The notes under the pieces are model-generated. The model did not search any database, had not been told where the DNA came from, and saw only the letters and a program-made list of their open reading frames with translations. From Oenanthe sinensis (taxonomy: Eukaryota > Streptophyta > Magnoliopsida > Apiales > Apiaceae): 64,000 bases of DNA. Location of the stretch: positions 10,933,886 to 10,997,885 of the forward strand of contig CM053800.1 in assembly GCA_028671895.1 (NCBI GenBank), given 5' to 3'. The stretch's first letter is position 1. Each line of letters begins with the position of its first letter. Shown piece after piece: positions 22,432-33,118 of the stretch. Made by a program: the position numbers and the translations under genes.

Positions 22432-23520
22432 TTAATGCTTTTCAAACAAATCTGTTACAAACTTCTGCATATCCGTCTTGAAATTCTGTAAATCCTGCAA
22501 CATGTTGTATTGAACAGATTTTATTTCCATGACATTGCTGTGAAATTCAGATTTCATTTCGGTGACAGTAGTCTCCAGGTTATAAACCTTTTGACTTAGT
22601 GATTGTGTGTGCATTGTGAGGGTATTTATTTGGCTGGTAGGTGTCTTACTGACAGGTTCTGTAAGTGTTTGTCTCTCAATTCTCTCGCTCGGTCTTAGGG
22701 GTGTGGGTGAATTATGATCACTCAATCGTTCTGTTGGTGTTTCACTCACTCTCCTTGACGCCAGCAAGTCTTATGTACCTGCAGTGAAAATCCTAAATGG
22801 CTCATCCGAAGAACTATTGCCAAGTAGTTGCTTCTCCTTTCCACTAATAGTGGTGGAGACCTCCTTATGAGGAGCCAGGAATGTTCCTCCTGGGGGGCTT
22901 ATCACATTGGATCCTGTAATGTTTAGCAATGAAGGACCCGTGACTCCCGCAATAGCCTGTGAAGGCATGACCTGTACAGGATCTACCTGCATAGGTTCTG
23001 CTACGGTAGTAACTATATCCGTCAATTCCTCCTGTGTGTGTGCTCCTTTCAGTGCAACATTTAACTTGGTTGGAGGCTCAATTATTGACACTCGTTCAGA
23101 TGCCCTGGCCGACGGGCGAATTTCAATAGGTTCACCCTGTTGAGAGGATGTCCCTAGAGACTGTGTATTTGCCTTTTTCAGCTCTATGTCCTGTTAAGAG
23201 GGCATAGATGGGCTAACAGTTACCTCAGGTTCTTCTAATCTCCTTCTAGTCAGAGGTAGAGCTGTTGGGGTTCCCTCACCTTCCTTATGTGGTGCTTCTA
23301 AGGCACTATCTCCCTCACTCACAATTTTTCTTTTTAGGGGTTGGTGAGAAGATAACGGTAAAGATTGAGTAGTGTTTGGTTCTGAGGCAGGGGTTAAAAT
23401 CTGTTGGTTTGCAGATTCATTGCCTGTTCCTAATGCCACAGAGGGCTCAGCAGCAAGTTCCATTCCAGTATCTTCAAACAAATTCTGCAAATTAATAAAC
23501 AGTGAAGATATAGATTCAGT
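22432..23520 (-). pseudogene. S3 third ORF (post-pol), interrupted by in-frame stops
   Basis: Three open pieces on the - strand (23490-23194, 23091-22771, 22767-22432) share one reading frame and are separated only by TAA codons. A further TAA lies near 23532. The middle is rich in Pro, Ser, Thr and Glu. The C-terminal ~60 residues look like a coiled coil with heptad hydrophobics (SLSQKVYNLETTVTEMKSEF). S1 carries two decayed relatives. I see no signal peptide or clear membrane segment, so an envelope role is not supported. In Sireviruses a post-pol ORF of uncertain function is known. The product is unknown. The conserved frame despite the stops is odd in so young an element. Confidence 0.6.
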
Positions 23521-25281
23521 AGGACTACCTGTTTAACTACCTATTAGAGATATGGGATGATATGAATCTTGACTATCAGCATTCCCAAGTGAATCTCCTC
23601 CAGATGTAACTTGTACCTCTTCGGTCAACTAAATTCGTACGAGTGATACTAAAAATTCCAGCCATTTTTAACAAGTAAAAATGACCAAAATTTTTAACTT
23701 TTCCAAGACAAAAACGAACTTAGTTTATCGAATACGAACCAAAAACACCCAAAATTCAAACTTCTCCAAAAATTCTAAAAATAATATATGATAAACTAGG
23801 AGAGAGTTGAAATACACCAGTATTTTTATTATGATTTTTTGACTTCTAGTTAACCCTAGAAAAATTCCCAAAGTTCGAAATATTTGAAATTTTTCGAAAC
23901 AAAACGAAGCAAAATTAGTATGGAAATGAAGCTAGTTAACAGATGTACAAGTTCACGGTTTTAGATTTGCAAAATATGGCCTAGAACTGTAGATATTTGA
24001 AAAGAAAAAATCAATTTAGCTCCGATATTACTAAACTATCGGCACATGCAAACTAAACTAAAGTAAAGCAATTTATATATATATGGGGTCTAGCGGCACA
24101 TGCATGTAACAAAAAGAAAGTAAAGTACATGCACCACCCGATGCTTATTAAGTATCGGAAATTTTGGTTTTTTTTTTTTTTTTTTTTTTGCGCATGCAAT
24201 AAATAATATAACATAAGATCCGATACTTACTAACTATCGGGACAAGCAAGAGATAATATTAAGAAAAAAAATCACCTCCACAACCCGATGGTTATTAACT
24301 ATCGATGCATGCAAACTAAAGTAATAAAACAAAACATTCTTAACTATCGGGACATGCAATCTAATTAATTTAAAATTAAAATACATTTCCGATAGTTAAC
24401 AACTATCGATACATGTAAGTTAATTTTAATTAGAAAATCAAATACATTTCCGATAGTTAACAACTATCGACACATGTAAGTTAATTTTAATTAGAAAACC
24501 ATTAGTAATTGAAATACTATTGATTTAACAAATAAAATAAAACTTGCATTTATCAAATAATTTAAAACATATAAACATATAAATTCGAATTTTCATAAAT
24601 TTAATTAAATAGAGATTTCTTGAATTAAAAATTTAATATTCCTAAAATAGAATTATTAAAATTTTAATTTAGAAATAACTAAAAATTAAATATAATTCAA
24701 TTTGAATTACACAGACAAACATATAAATATATAATATATATAGGTGGTTGTTTAAAGATTTTGAAAACAACAAAAAAAATTTGTTCCATACTCTGTTGCA
24801 GTTGTGATTTCCAAAAAAAATTTAAAAAACAACCCAATCACAATTCAATTAATCAAATAAGCAGACAGACTATAAAATGAACATACAGTCAGTTATGCAA
24901 AAGAAAAACATGAAATGTAATTGCTACATATTCTATCAGTGAGAGCCAGGAAACTAAATAAACAAGACAATACATCCAAATTCTCACTAAAGATCACAAC
25001 TGTCTGATATAGAATTTCTCAGCAAGATTTCATTACATTGAGATCCACCAATTAAATCTAAACCACAGACTGTTATGCTTCTTGTTAACTACAAACATTT
25101 ATATAGCAGTTAACTACTTATGCTATATCGAGTAATTACCACAAAGCATAACTGGTATACTTATAATAATTAATATTGATATTCATAAGCCCGAGATCAT
25201 AAGTTAGACTGGAGTTCACAAGTCCTTTGGATATAAAGATTCAATAACTTGTGAATCCATACAACTCCTCGCAAACAAAAA
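23521..25281 (-). other. S3 spacer between pol and third ORF
   Basis: AT-rich, non-coding. It holds a T run of about 23 bases near 24168 and at least six CCGATAGTTA/TAACTATCGG palindromic units (24010-24470), the same motif as in the LTR. A short possible ORF start (MAGIFSITRTN) near 23665 on the - strand leads toward the third ORF but breaks within about 30 codons. Confidence 0.6.
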
Positions 25282-28200
25282 TTAATTTAAATTTAACATC
25301 CCTAATTCACTAACCAACCTAGAGAAAGTAGATTCGTCTAGTGGTTTGGTGAAGATGTCTGCAAGTTGTTGTTCTGTGGGTACAAAGTGCAACTCCACAA
25401 TCCCATTTATGACATGCTCTCTAATAAAGTGATACCTGATATCAATATGCTTTGTCCGTGAGTGCTGAACCGGATTGTTGGTTATAGCTATGGCGCTTGT
25501 GTTGTCGCAGAATATTGGAATCTTGTTCAACATAAAGCCATAGTCTTGGAGTTGGTTTCTCATCCATAGGATCTGAGCACAACAGCTACCAGCTGCGATG
25601 TATTCTGCCTCTGCTGTTGAGGTAGACACTGAGTGCTGCTTCTTGCTATACCATGAGACCAATCTTCTTCCCAAGAATTGACAGCTTCCAGAAGTACTCT
25701 TCCTGTCAATCTTACAACCTGCAAAATCCGAGTCTGTATAGCCGATTAGGTCAAAACCGGTACCTTTAGGATACCAAATTCCCAAATTTGGAGTACCCTT
25801 CAGGTATCTAAAAATTCTTTTGACAGCTATAAGGTGAGACTCTTTTGGGTTAGCTTGGAACCGTGCACATAAGCAAGTGGAAAACATAATATCTGGCCTA
25901 CTTGCAGTTAAGTAGAGTAGAGATCCAATCATACCTCTATAGCTTGTGATGTCGACAGATTTACCTGATTTGTCCTCATCAAGCTTTGTAGCAGTTAGCA
26001 TTGGAGTTTTGGCTTGAGCTGAATCTTCAAGTCCATATTTCTTCAGAAGATCTCTGATGTACTTTGTCTGACAAATGAAGATCCCATCTTTCTTCTGACT
26101 TACTTGAAGTCCAAGAAAGAATGTCAGCTCGCCCATCATACTCATCTCGTACCTACTCTGCATTAACTTAGCAAATCTCTTGCAAAGCTCATCATTAGTA
26201 GAACCGAATATTATATCATCAACATATACTTGTACTAATATCATAGCATCTTTATGCATTTTATGAAAGAGAGTCTTATCTATGACACCTCTGATAAAAC
26301 CATTTTCAATTAAAAATTCAGATAGTGTTTCATACCATGTCCGAGGTGCCTGCTTGAGTCCATAAAGAGCTTTAAAAAGGAAGTACACAAAGTCCATATA
26401 GTCTTTGTTCTCGAAACCTGGAGGTTGCTCTACATATACTTCTTCTTCCAGCTCCCCATTCAGGAATGCACTCTTCACATCCATTTGATAAACTTTAAAG
26501 TCTGAATGTGTTGCGAATGCCAAAAACATCCTGATGGCTTCAAGTCTTGCTACTGGTGCATAGGTCTCGTCATAATCTATTCCTTCTTCTTGAGAATACC
26601 CCTTAGCAACCAGTCTGGCCTTGTTCCTCGTAACAATGCCATTTTCGTCCAACTTATTCCTGAATACCCATTTAGTGCCAATAACAGATTTGTCTTTAGG
26701 TCTGGGTACCAGTTTCCACACTTTCTGCCTATCAAACTGATTGAGTTCATCTTGCATCGCAATCACCCAATCTGGATCTTCTAGAGCATCTTCAACCTTT
26801 TTAGGTTCTTCCTCTGATAGAAAACCAGAGTACAGACATTCATTCTCTGTTGCTCTTCTAGTCCTCACACCACTCTCTGGGTCACCAATGATTAATTCAA
26901 AGGGATGATCTCTGTTCCATACCCTCTGTCTAGGCAGATTAGCCCTTGATGATTGTCCTTCTTCGTAGTTGTGTTGAGAGCGACTAGCTGATCCTTCTTC
27001 ACCTCCCCCTGAGTTGTTGCTTCCATTGTTTGATGATCCACCAGTTGAGCTAGCAGGTTCAGTAACAGACTGATGTTCAGATAAAGTCTGTGACTGTGAC
27101 TGTGTGGTATTACTAACACTTCCACTGCTTTGCTCTGGATTATCAATCTCCGTGTGTACATGACTACCAGATGCAACACCAGGTACGTCTTCATCTCCTA
27201 AGTAGTATTCTGATAGATTTTCAATTTTCAGAGATTCAGAATTTTTATCCTTTTGAAGACTTGGGAGTTTGGTGTCGTCAAACGTTACATTAAGGCTTTC
27301 AATGACCTTATGAGATTCAATCACATATACCCTGAATGACTTAGACTCCAGTGAGTAACCAAGGAAAATCCCTTCATCTGCTTTAGCATCAAACTTGCCC
27401 AGATGTTCATCTTTCAATACATAGCATTTTCCACCAAACACATGAAAGTACTTCAGTGATGGCTTTCTGTTGGTCATAATCTCATAGGATGTCTTTTCTA
27501 GATCTTTATTAATCAGGGTTCTATTTTGAGTGTAACAAGCTGTGTTGACTGCTTCTGCCCAAAAATATGTAGGTAGCTTTGACTGGCTTAACATTGTCCT
27601 TGCTGCTTCAATCAAAGTCCTATTTTTCCTTTCTACCACTCCATTCTGCTGTGGAGTTCTTGGGGCTGAGTATTGTCTTGAAATGCCTTGCTCCGTGCAG
27701 AATTCATTTAGAACTGCATTTCTGAATTCAGTTCCATTATCTGATCTGATCGTCCGCACAGGCAATCCAGCTTCCACCTCAATCTTTTTAATGTGATCGA
27801 TTACCATTTGAGGTGCTTCATCCTTAGAATGCAAAAACAACACCCACGTGTACTTGGAGTAGTCGTCAACAATCACTAATGCATATTTCTTCTTTGAAAC
27901 TGACATGACATTAACCGGTCCAAACAGATCCATATGAATCAACTGGAGAGGTTCGCTGATGCTTGACATGTCCTTACTTCTATGTGACGCCTTCTTTGAC
28001 TTACCCTTTTCACATGCTTCACAGAGTCCTTCTTGGTAGAATTCCATCTGTGGTAACCCTCTCACCAATTCTCTTCTAACTAAAGAATTCATTGCCTTAA
28101 AGTTCAGGTGAGATAGTTTTCTATGCCATAACCAACTTAATTCAGAGGATGCTTTACTGTAGAAACAACTTGCTTCTCCTCTGCTTGCAGTGTTTAAGTC

Positions 28201-28590
28201 AGCTACGAACAGATTTCCTTTTCTTACTCCTTTAAGAGCAAGCTTTTCATCTTTCCTGTTGGTGATCATACACTTTTCCTTCCTGAAGTCCACATTATAT
28301 CCTTTATCTGTAAATTGACTGACGCTCAGCAAGTTGTGCTTCAGACCGTCAACAAGAGAGATATTTTCAATGATGACATTTCCAACTTCCAGACTACCAT
28401 ATCCCTTAGTAAAGCCTTTGCTGTCATCTCCAAAGGTTACAACTGGGCCGGTCTTCTCAACCACATTGGTCAGCAGGGACTTGTCTCCTGTCATGTGCCT
28501 TGAACATCCACTATCTAGAATCCACATGACTTTTTCATTAGTACCTATGCCCTGCAACCACAAAGTGATTAAGGTTTCTTTGGCACCCAA
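25282..28590 (-). CDS. S3 Pol polyprotein (protease, integrase, RT, RNase H)
   Basis: An open frame of 1102 codons. Order: protease WILDSGCSRHMTG (active-site DSG at residues 26-28); GAG-pre-integrase LWHRKLSHLN with CEAC; integrase core with HMDLFGPV, TIRSDNGTEF and TPQQNGVVERKNRT (D, D, E present); a Ser/Gly-rich linker; reverse transcriptase with VIGTKWVFRNK, QMDVKSAFLNG and intact YVDDIIFGS; RNase H with YTDSDFAG, STAEAEYIAAGS and FCDNTSAIA. All catalytic motifs look intact. The listed first codon is TTG, so there is no natural start. The frame overlaps the end of gag by about 40 bases, one base back (-1). Pol is therefore made by frameshifting, or an indel split a once single ORF. Confidence 0.95.
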   Translation of the reverse strand: MGAKETLITLWLQGIGTNEKVMWILDSGCSRHMTGDKSLLTNVVEKTGPVVTFGDDSKGFTKGYGSLEVGNVIIENISLVDGLKHNLLSVSQFTDKGYNVDFRKEKCMITNRKDEKLALKGVRKGNLFVADLNTASRGEASCFYSKASSELSWLWHRKLSHLNFKAMNSLVRRELVRGLPQMEFYQEGLCEACEKGKSKKASHRSKDMSSISEPLQLIHMDLFGPVNVMSVSKKKYALVIVDDYSKYTWVLFLHSKDEAPQMVIDHIKKIEVEAGLPVRTIRSDNGTEFRNAVLNEFCTEQGISRQYSAPRTPQQNGVVERKNRTLIEAARTMLSQSKLPTYFWAEAVNTACYTQNRTLINKDLEKTSYEIMTNRKPSLKYFHVFGGKCYVLKDEHLGKFDAKADEGIFLGYSLESKSFRVYVIESHKVIESLNVTFDDTKLPSLQKDKNSESLKIENLSEYYLGDEDVPGVASGSHVHTEIDNPEQSSGSVSNTTQSQSQTLSEHQSVTEPASSTGGSSNNGSNNSGGGEEGSASRSQHNYEEGQSSRANLPRQRVWNRDHPFELIIGDPESGVRTRRATENECLYSGFLSEEEPKKVEDALEDPDWVIAMQDELNQFDRQKVWKLVPRPKDKSVIGTKWVFRNKLDENGIVTRNKARLVAKGYSQEEGIDYDETYAPVARLEAIRMFLAFATHSDFKVYQMDVKSAFLNGELEEEVYVEQPPGFENKDYMDFVYFLFKALYGLKQAPRTWYETLSEFLIENGFIRGVIDKTLFHKMHKDAMILVQVYVDDIIFGSTNDELCKRFAKLMQSRYEMSMMGELTFFLGLQVSQKKDGIFICQTKYIRDLLKKYGLEDSAQAKTPMLTATKLDEDKSGKSVDITSYRGMIGSLLYLTASRPDIMFSTCLCARFQANPKESHLIAVKRIFRYLKGTPNLGIWYPKGTGFDLIGYTDSDFAGCKIDRKSTSGSCQFLGRRLVSWYSKKQHSVSTSTAEAEYIAAGSCCAQILWMRNQLQDYGFMLNKIPIFCDNTSAIAITNNPVQHSRTKHIDIRYHFIREHVINGIVELHFVPTEQQLADIFTKPLDESTFSRLVSELGMLNLN

Positions 28591-31115
28591 ACTTGTTTGG
28601 GTCCAAGAAATTTAGAAGTTCTTGCAGATGGTGTAACAGGTTCAGTTTTAACATCTTTAAGTTCTATTTTGACTGAACTCGAATCTTGTTCCTTTGCCTT
28701 GACAGATTTGTCTTTTGGCTTAGGAGATTGAGTCTCCTTCCTAACCTTAGGAGGACTAGCAGTCTTTGCCCTTACCTTTTTCTTATTCATGCTTCTTTGT
28801 ATTCCTATGCAATTACTAGAAGTAGATGCATTCATCAAATTAAAATAAGCATGCATAATATTAAAAGCACATGGCATACATCCAGTAATACCACAAGGCA
28901 AATGAGAACTATTCATGTTAAACATGTTCTGCACAACAGGAATATTAGATTCTACTTTAACCTTATTACATGCATGACTAAGGTGTCCAGCAGAATTGCA
29001 ATTAGTACACAATTTCCTAGGTGCAGTGGGTGCAGGTGTAGCAGAATTAGCAATTTTAACACCTACTTTCCCATTCCTATTACTCTTTGACTTATTCTTG
29101 TTACTACCTAATTCAGTTTTAACAGATTCAATTTTAACTGGTTTATTAGGTGTAACTTCTTCTACATTACCTTCCTCAATTTCTTTCTTCTTTAACTCAT
29201 CCTCAACAAGCATTTCTTGTTTCCATACGATAGTATCTTCGTCTAAGGGTTCTGAGAGTGGGAGCTTAAAGACAGGATTACTACTCTTCTTAATGATAAA
29301 AGGAACATTTTCATTTTCTAATAAAACAGTACTAGAAGCATTGAAAATTATATTCCTTTTATCCTTCTTGTTTTTCCTTTTATGTTCATCGTAGTCAAAG
29401 CCTATACATGTCTTATTATCTAAGCTCTGCTTATCCATTATGTCTTTAGCAATATTAGCTGAGTTCTTAAAAGCTTCCAATTTTAACTCTAGCTCAGAAA
29501 TCTTAGCCATAAGTGCTGTCTCAACCTCTGCATTACAGATAACCTTATTCTCTAAATATTCATTTCTTTCCTTAAGGTCATTAACTGTGATTCCTACAAG
29601 CTCTAGTTGTTCCTTTCCAGATTCTAGCTTTTTAATCTTCGCAACTAGTCTAGCATTTTCTGCTTCAGAAGCTAGCATGCTTGTATGAATGTTAAACATC
29701 TCTATACTCAAGTCATTAACAGTATTTTTATATTCAGATAGAGACATATCTACAGTGGTGAGAATAGGTACCTGTGCTGATGATGAAGATTCTTCTGAAG
29801 TGTCTGCCATTAATGCAAGATTTCCATATTCTTCTTCTTCAGAATCTGTGTCATCCCAGCTTCTACCTTCAGCAATGTAAGCCTTGCCTTGTTGTTTTGC
29901 AACCAAAGCATCCAATCTCTGTTTCAACTTCTCATTCTCCCTTTTCAACTCATCATAGCTTTTCTTCTCGTATGAACTCTTCTTCTCATAAACCTTATTT
30001 TCTTTTGCTTGTTTCGGTTTCTTACATTCAGTGGCGAAATGCCCTAGTTCATTGCAGTTGTAGCACCGGAACTTACTACGGTCTACCATGTTTGACTTGT
30101 AACCACCTCTTGAGTTGGATCCCGAAAATGATCCTGTCTTCTGAAATCTGCTACCAAAACTTTTCTTGTACTTGGGATTCCTTCTGAATCTTATATGCTT
30201 GAAACGCCCTGCCAAGTACGCCATAGATTTGTCTTCCATCTCATCAAGCTCTTCCAATGTATAAAAATCATCTTCCTCTTCAGCTTGTGATTCTGTAGCT
30301 ATTTCAGCTTCAATGATCAATTCTTTACCAATCTTGGTTTCAACAACCTTTGCTTCAGAAGTCTTCACTTCATCTGCCACAAGAGCTGTGGTCTTCATTA
30401 GTGCTGCACTCTTACTATCCACTGAGCCGGAACCATAGATAATCAACCTCTGTTCTTGTTCCATTTCATAAGTCTTCAATTTTCCATATAGCTTTTCAAG
30501 GGGCATGACATTGAAGTTGTCCCTTTCTCTAATTGAAGAAACTTTATGCTCAACATGATGTGGAAGAGTCAACATAAACTTTCTGTTCGTTTCCCTTAAC
30601 GGATAGTTCTTCCCCTGGATGCTCAACTCATTTAATAATTTATTGTATCGCTCAAAGACTTGAGTGATTGTTTCTCCAGGAGTAGATTTGAACGCTTCAT
30701 ATCTTGATGTCAGTATATCCAACCGGTTCTCTTTTACTTCTTCTGTTCCTTCCATAATCAGTTCGATGGTTTCCCACATGTGCTTTCCAGATATACAATT
30801 TAGAATTTGATGGCACATGTCTTCATCCATTGAGTCAACAATAATCAACTGAAGGCCTATGTCCAATGCAACAATTTCTTTCTCTGTATCAGTGAACTCT
30901 GTAGGATCCTTTGGAGTAGACCTTTGAGGAACTCTTACTCCGTCCACTGTAGATTCAGGAATCATCTTCATTGGTACAAACGGTCCGTTCTCTAAGATAC
31001 CCATGTACAACGGATTTGCAGCCTTAATAAACAGGGTCATCTTCTTTTTCCAGAGATTATAATTCACTCTATCAAACTGAGGAACCTTAATACTTCCTAC
31101 TTTCTGAGAACTCAT
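28569..31115 (-). CDS. S3 Gag polyprotein
   Basis: 848 codons from an ATG at 31115. The N-terminus (FDRVNYNLWKKKMTLFIKA) and residues 1-230 fit the copia Gag UBN2 fold. Two CCHC knuckles are visible: CYNCNELGHFATEC (351-364) and CTNCNSAGHLSHAC (703-716). Between them lies a long acidic and coiled-coil-like region (LKRENEKLKQRLDAL, about 395-410, and 480-560). A large Gag with extra C-terminal sequence is usual for Sireviruses. The frame ends GPKQVWVPKKP then TAA, with pol continuing in the -1 frame. It forms the capsid and packages element RNA. Confidence 0.93.
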   Translation of the reverse strand: MSSQKVGSIKVPQFDRVNYNLWKKKMTLFIKAANPLYMGILENGPFVPMKMIPESTVDGVRVPQRSTPKDPTEFTDTEKEIVALDIGLQLIIVDSMDEDMCHQILNCISGKHMWETIELIMEGTEEVKENRLDILTSRYEAFKSTPGETITQVFERYNKLLNELSIQGKNYPLRETNRKFMLTLPHHVEHKVSSIRERDNFNVMPLEKLYGKLKTYEMEQEQRLIIYGSGSVDSKSAALMKTTALVADEVKTSEAKVVETKIGKELIIEAEIATESQAEEEDDFYTLEELDEMEDKSMAYLAGRFKHIRFRRNPKYKKSFGSRFQKTGSFSGSNSRGGYKSNMVDRSKFRCYNCNELGHFATECKKPKQAKENKVYEKKSSYEKKSYDELKRENEKLKQRLDALVAKQQGKAYIAEGRSWDDTDSEEEEYGNLALMADTSEESSSSAQVPILTTVDMSLSEYKNTVNDLSIEMFNIHTSMLASEAENARLVAKIKKLESGKEQLELVGITVNDLKERNEYLENKVICNAEVETALMAKISELELKLEAFKNSANIAKDIMDKQSLDNKTCIGFDYDEHKRKNKKDKRNIIFNASSTVLLENENVPFIIKKSSNPVFKLPLSEPLDEDTIVWKQEMLVEDELKKKEIEEGNVEEVTPNKPVKIESVKTELGSNKNKSKSNRNGKVGVKIANSATPAPTAPRKLCTNCNSAGHLSHACNKVKVESNIPVVQNMFNMNSSHLPCGITGCMPCAFNIMHAYFNLMNASTSSNCIGIQRSMNKKKVRAKTASPPKVRKETQSPKPKDKSVKAKEQDSSSVKIELKDVKTEPVTPSARTSKFLGPKQVWVPKKP

Positions 31116-31258
31116 GATATTGAATTTTTCAAAATTATTTAAAGTTCAAAACAATTTCTGAGTGAAATATTTTGAAAATTAAAAAATTCGCGAAAAATTC
31201 CAGAAGCTTAATACTGAAGTTCGAACAATAGATCCTGATTTGTAAACTCAATCAGTAA

Positions 31259-31270
31259 GCTCTGATACCA
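31259..31270 (-). other. S3 primer-binding site
   Basis: On the element strand TGGTATCAGAGC follows the 5' LTR after two bases. It is a perfect match to the complement of the plant initiator tRNA-Met 3' end. Confidence 0.92.
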
Positions 31271-31272
31271 AT

Positions 31273-33113
31273 TGTTAGTCCCAAATATTGTAGAAGGGGG
31301 GTTGAATACGATATTGTCCAATTTATTAAATATTCGCGGAATGGTTTGATGGACTTTAAACAGTTCGAACAGATATTAAATCAAACACAAGGTATGCAAT
31401 AACACAACAGTTCGGGGAATATATCTTTTGATTTATATAAACCCTGAGGTGCTACACAACTCTAATCTTTCGATTAGTTACAATGATTCACTAGTACATC
31501 AGTTAGATTACAAGCTTTAATAAGAACAATCAAAGTAACAACAGCTGAGTACAAAATTAATGGCTTCTGTGTTTACTTCTCTTGAATGCTCTCGGTGTTT
31601 CTCTCTTAAATTGCTCTGTGTATCTTCGTCTGTTAACTGAATGAATCTGACCAAAGACGATGCCTTTGCTGCTTTTGTGTAGACTTTTTCAACTCTTGAT
31701 ACGTGGCCCATTTTGTGCCAAGTAAATCAGTTGCTTCTTCGCTTCTGTTTAACTTAAGTATCGGAACAATTTACTGAGTAATTGTTAACTATCGATGAGT
31801 CTGTAAATTAACTATCGGACACTTAAAACAATTCATGAAATAGAATTAACTACTTCAAGCTGAGCAACTATCGGAGATATGTTAACTATCGGAAATATTC
31901 TCCAATAAATTAACTATCGGAATTATTGCTTGATTTATTAACTATCGGAATAAATAGATTTTCTTTTTATTTGTTTTATCCGATGGTTAGTAAATCATTG
32001 AAAGTTCCTTCTAGTTTTTCCTTTACCCGATAGTTAATAACTATCGGGAAGTGGCTTGTTTCTTTGTTCATCCATTTTTAGTTAAGTTGATTAAATCACC
32101 CGATGGTTAATAACCATAGATGAATAAGACAAAATAAGCCCTTTGTCTTTTGTCTTTACTTTGCTCATTTCTTTATCTCACCCGATGGTTAGTAACCATA
32201 GGTGAATAAGACAAAATTGCTTTATTAACCATTGGTGAATAAGACGAAATAGCTTGACTAGTTGACTTCTGGATACAGCTTCTGTAGTCTTCTTTCCTTA
32301 GCCAATTTCAAGCCTGATAAGCCCTTAATATTTTTTTCTTCCACTGCAACCAAGTCTAATAAATATTTCCTTGATTATTCGAACTTGATTTATTCTGGGC
32401 TTATTCACATACCACTTAGGTTACTCATCTCAGTATCTGGTCAATTCTTCTGAATCAGTGATGCAGTTCTCAAACTCTTTTGTGCTGTCGATTGGTGCAA
32501 CTGGTCTGGTTCACAACCGACTAGCAAGAACTTGATCTTCACATCTTCTTTGCTATACAATTGACCTGTTCCATCATGTTAAGAAGTGCTTCTATTGTAA
32601 GTACATTGGAATCCTCTGGCACTTATGCTGAACCACAAACATATCTGAAACCCTAAACATCTTCGAACTTTATCCTTCACTGAAGTCTGAACATATGAAT
32701 GAACTTCCTCCAGCAATCTATAGTAGACTCCAAGATTCCATCTAATATTTTGATTCTTTGTATTTGCCGTATATTTTATCTTATCGATTCCTGTACTTGA
32801 GCTCTGCAATTCATTGCTTGACTAACTTGCAGATTTGGATCACTAGAATCTTTCTGGTACTTTGACAACTGCTTCACTGCTTCAACATCCTTGAATACTT
32901 CAACCTTTATTCTTCACTGAGGCATGAACATATTAATGAACTTCTTCCAGTGAGCTAATGCTTCAATTCTGTAGATTTCTTCTTTATCCTTTGTCTTTAC
33001 CAAGTCTTCATGTCTTCCTGATTCTGGTGATAACTTCATATTATTTACACGTCCTGTTCTTGTGTTGAGTTATAACCCTATGTTACATATAGGTCTATAC
33101 ATACAGCCTTTCA
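31273..33113 (-). repeat. S3 5' LTR (1841 bp)
   Basis: Partner of 20075-21915 with the same repeat array (31750-32240) and TATA box (about 31432-31441). It ends in CCTTTCA on the + strand, followed by the target duplication AACGT at 33114. It would drive transcription leftward into gag. Confidence 0.96.
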
Positions 33114-33118
33114 AACGT

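Larger units (their letters stand above)
20070..33118 (-). mobile_element. S3: complete young Sirevirus-type copia element (20075-33113) with target duplication
   Basis: A full element on the - strand: 5' LTR 31273-33113, primer-binding site, gag 31115-28569, pol 28590-25282, a 1.6-kb spacer, a third ORF, several polypurine tracts and a 3' LTR 20075-21915. AACGT flanks both ends (20070-20074, 33114-33118). The LTRs have equal length (1841 bp), and I found only three substitutions between them. Both major ORFs are open. It is the best-preserved element here and the likeliest to have moved recently. Confidence 0.97.

Noticed and set aside
22432..23520. S3 third ORF as a true envelope protein
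   Set aside because: No signal peptide, no convincing membrane span and no Cys-rich ectodomain; only position matches env-like ORFs.
28560..28620. Classical -1 slippery heptamer at the gag/pol overlap
   Set aside because: I checked the phased codons from GGA CCC AAA CAA to AAG AAA CCT TAA and none fits XXXYYYZ.
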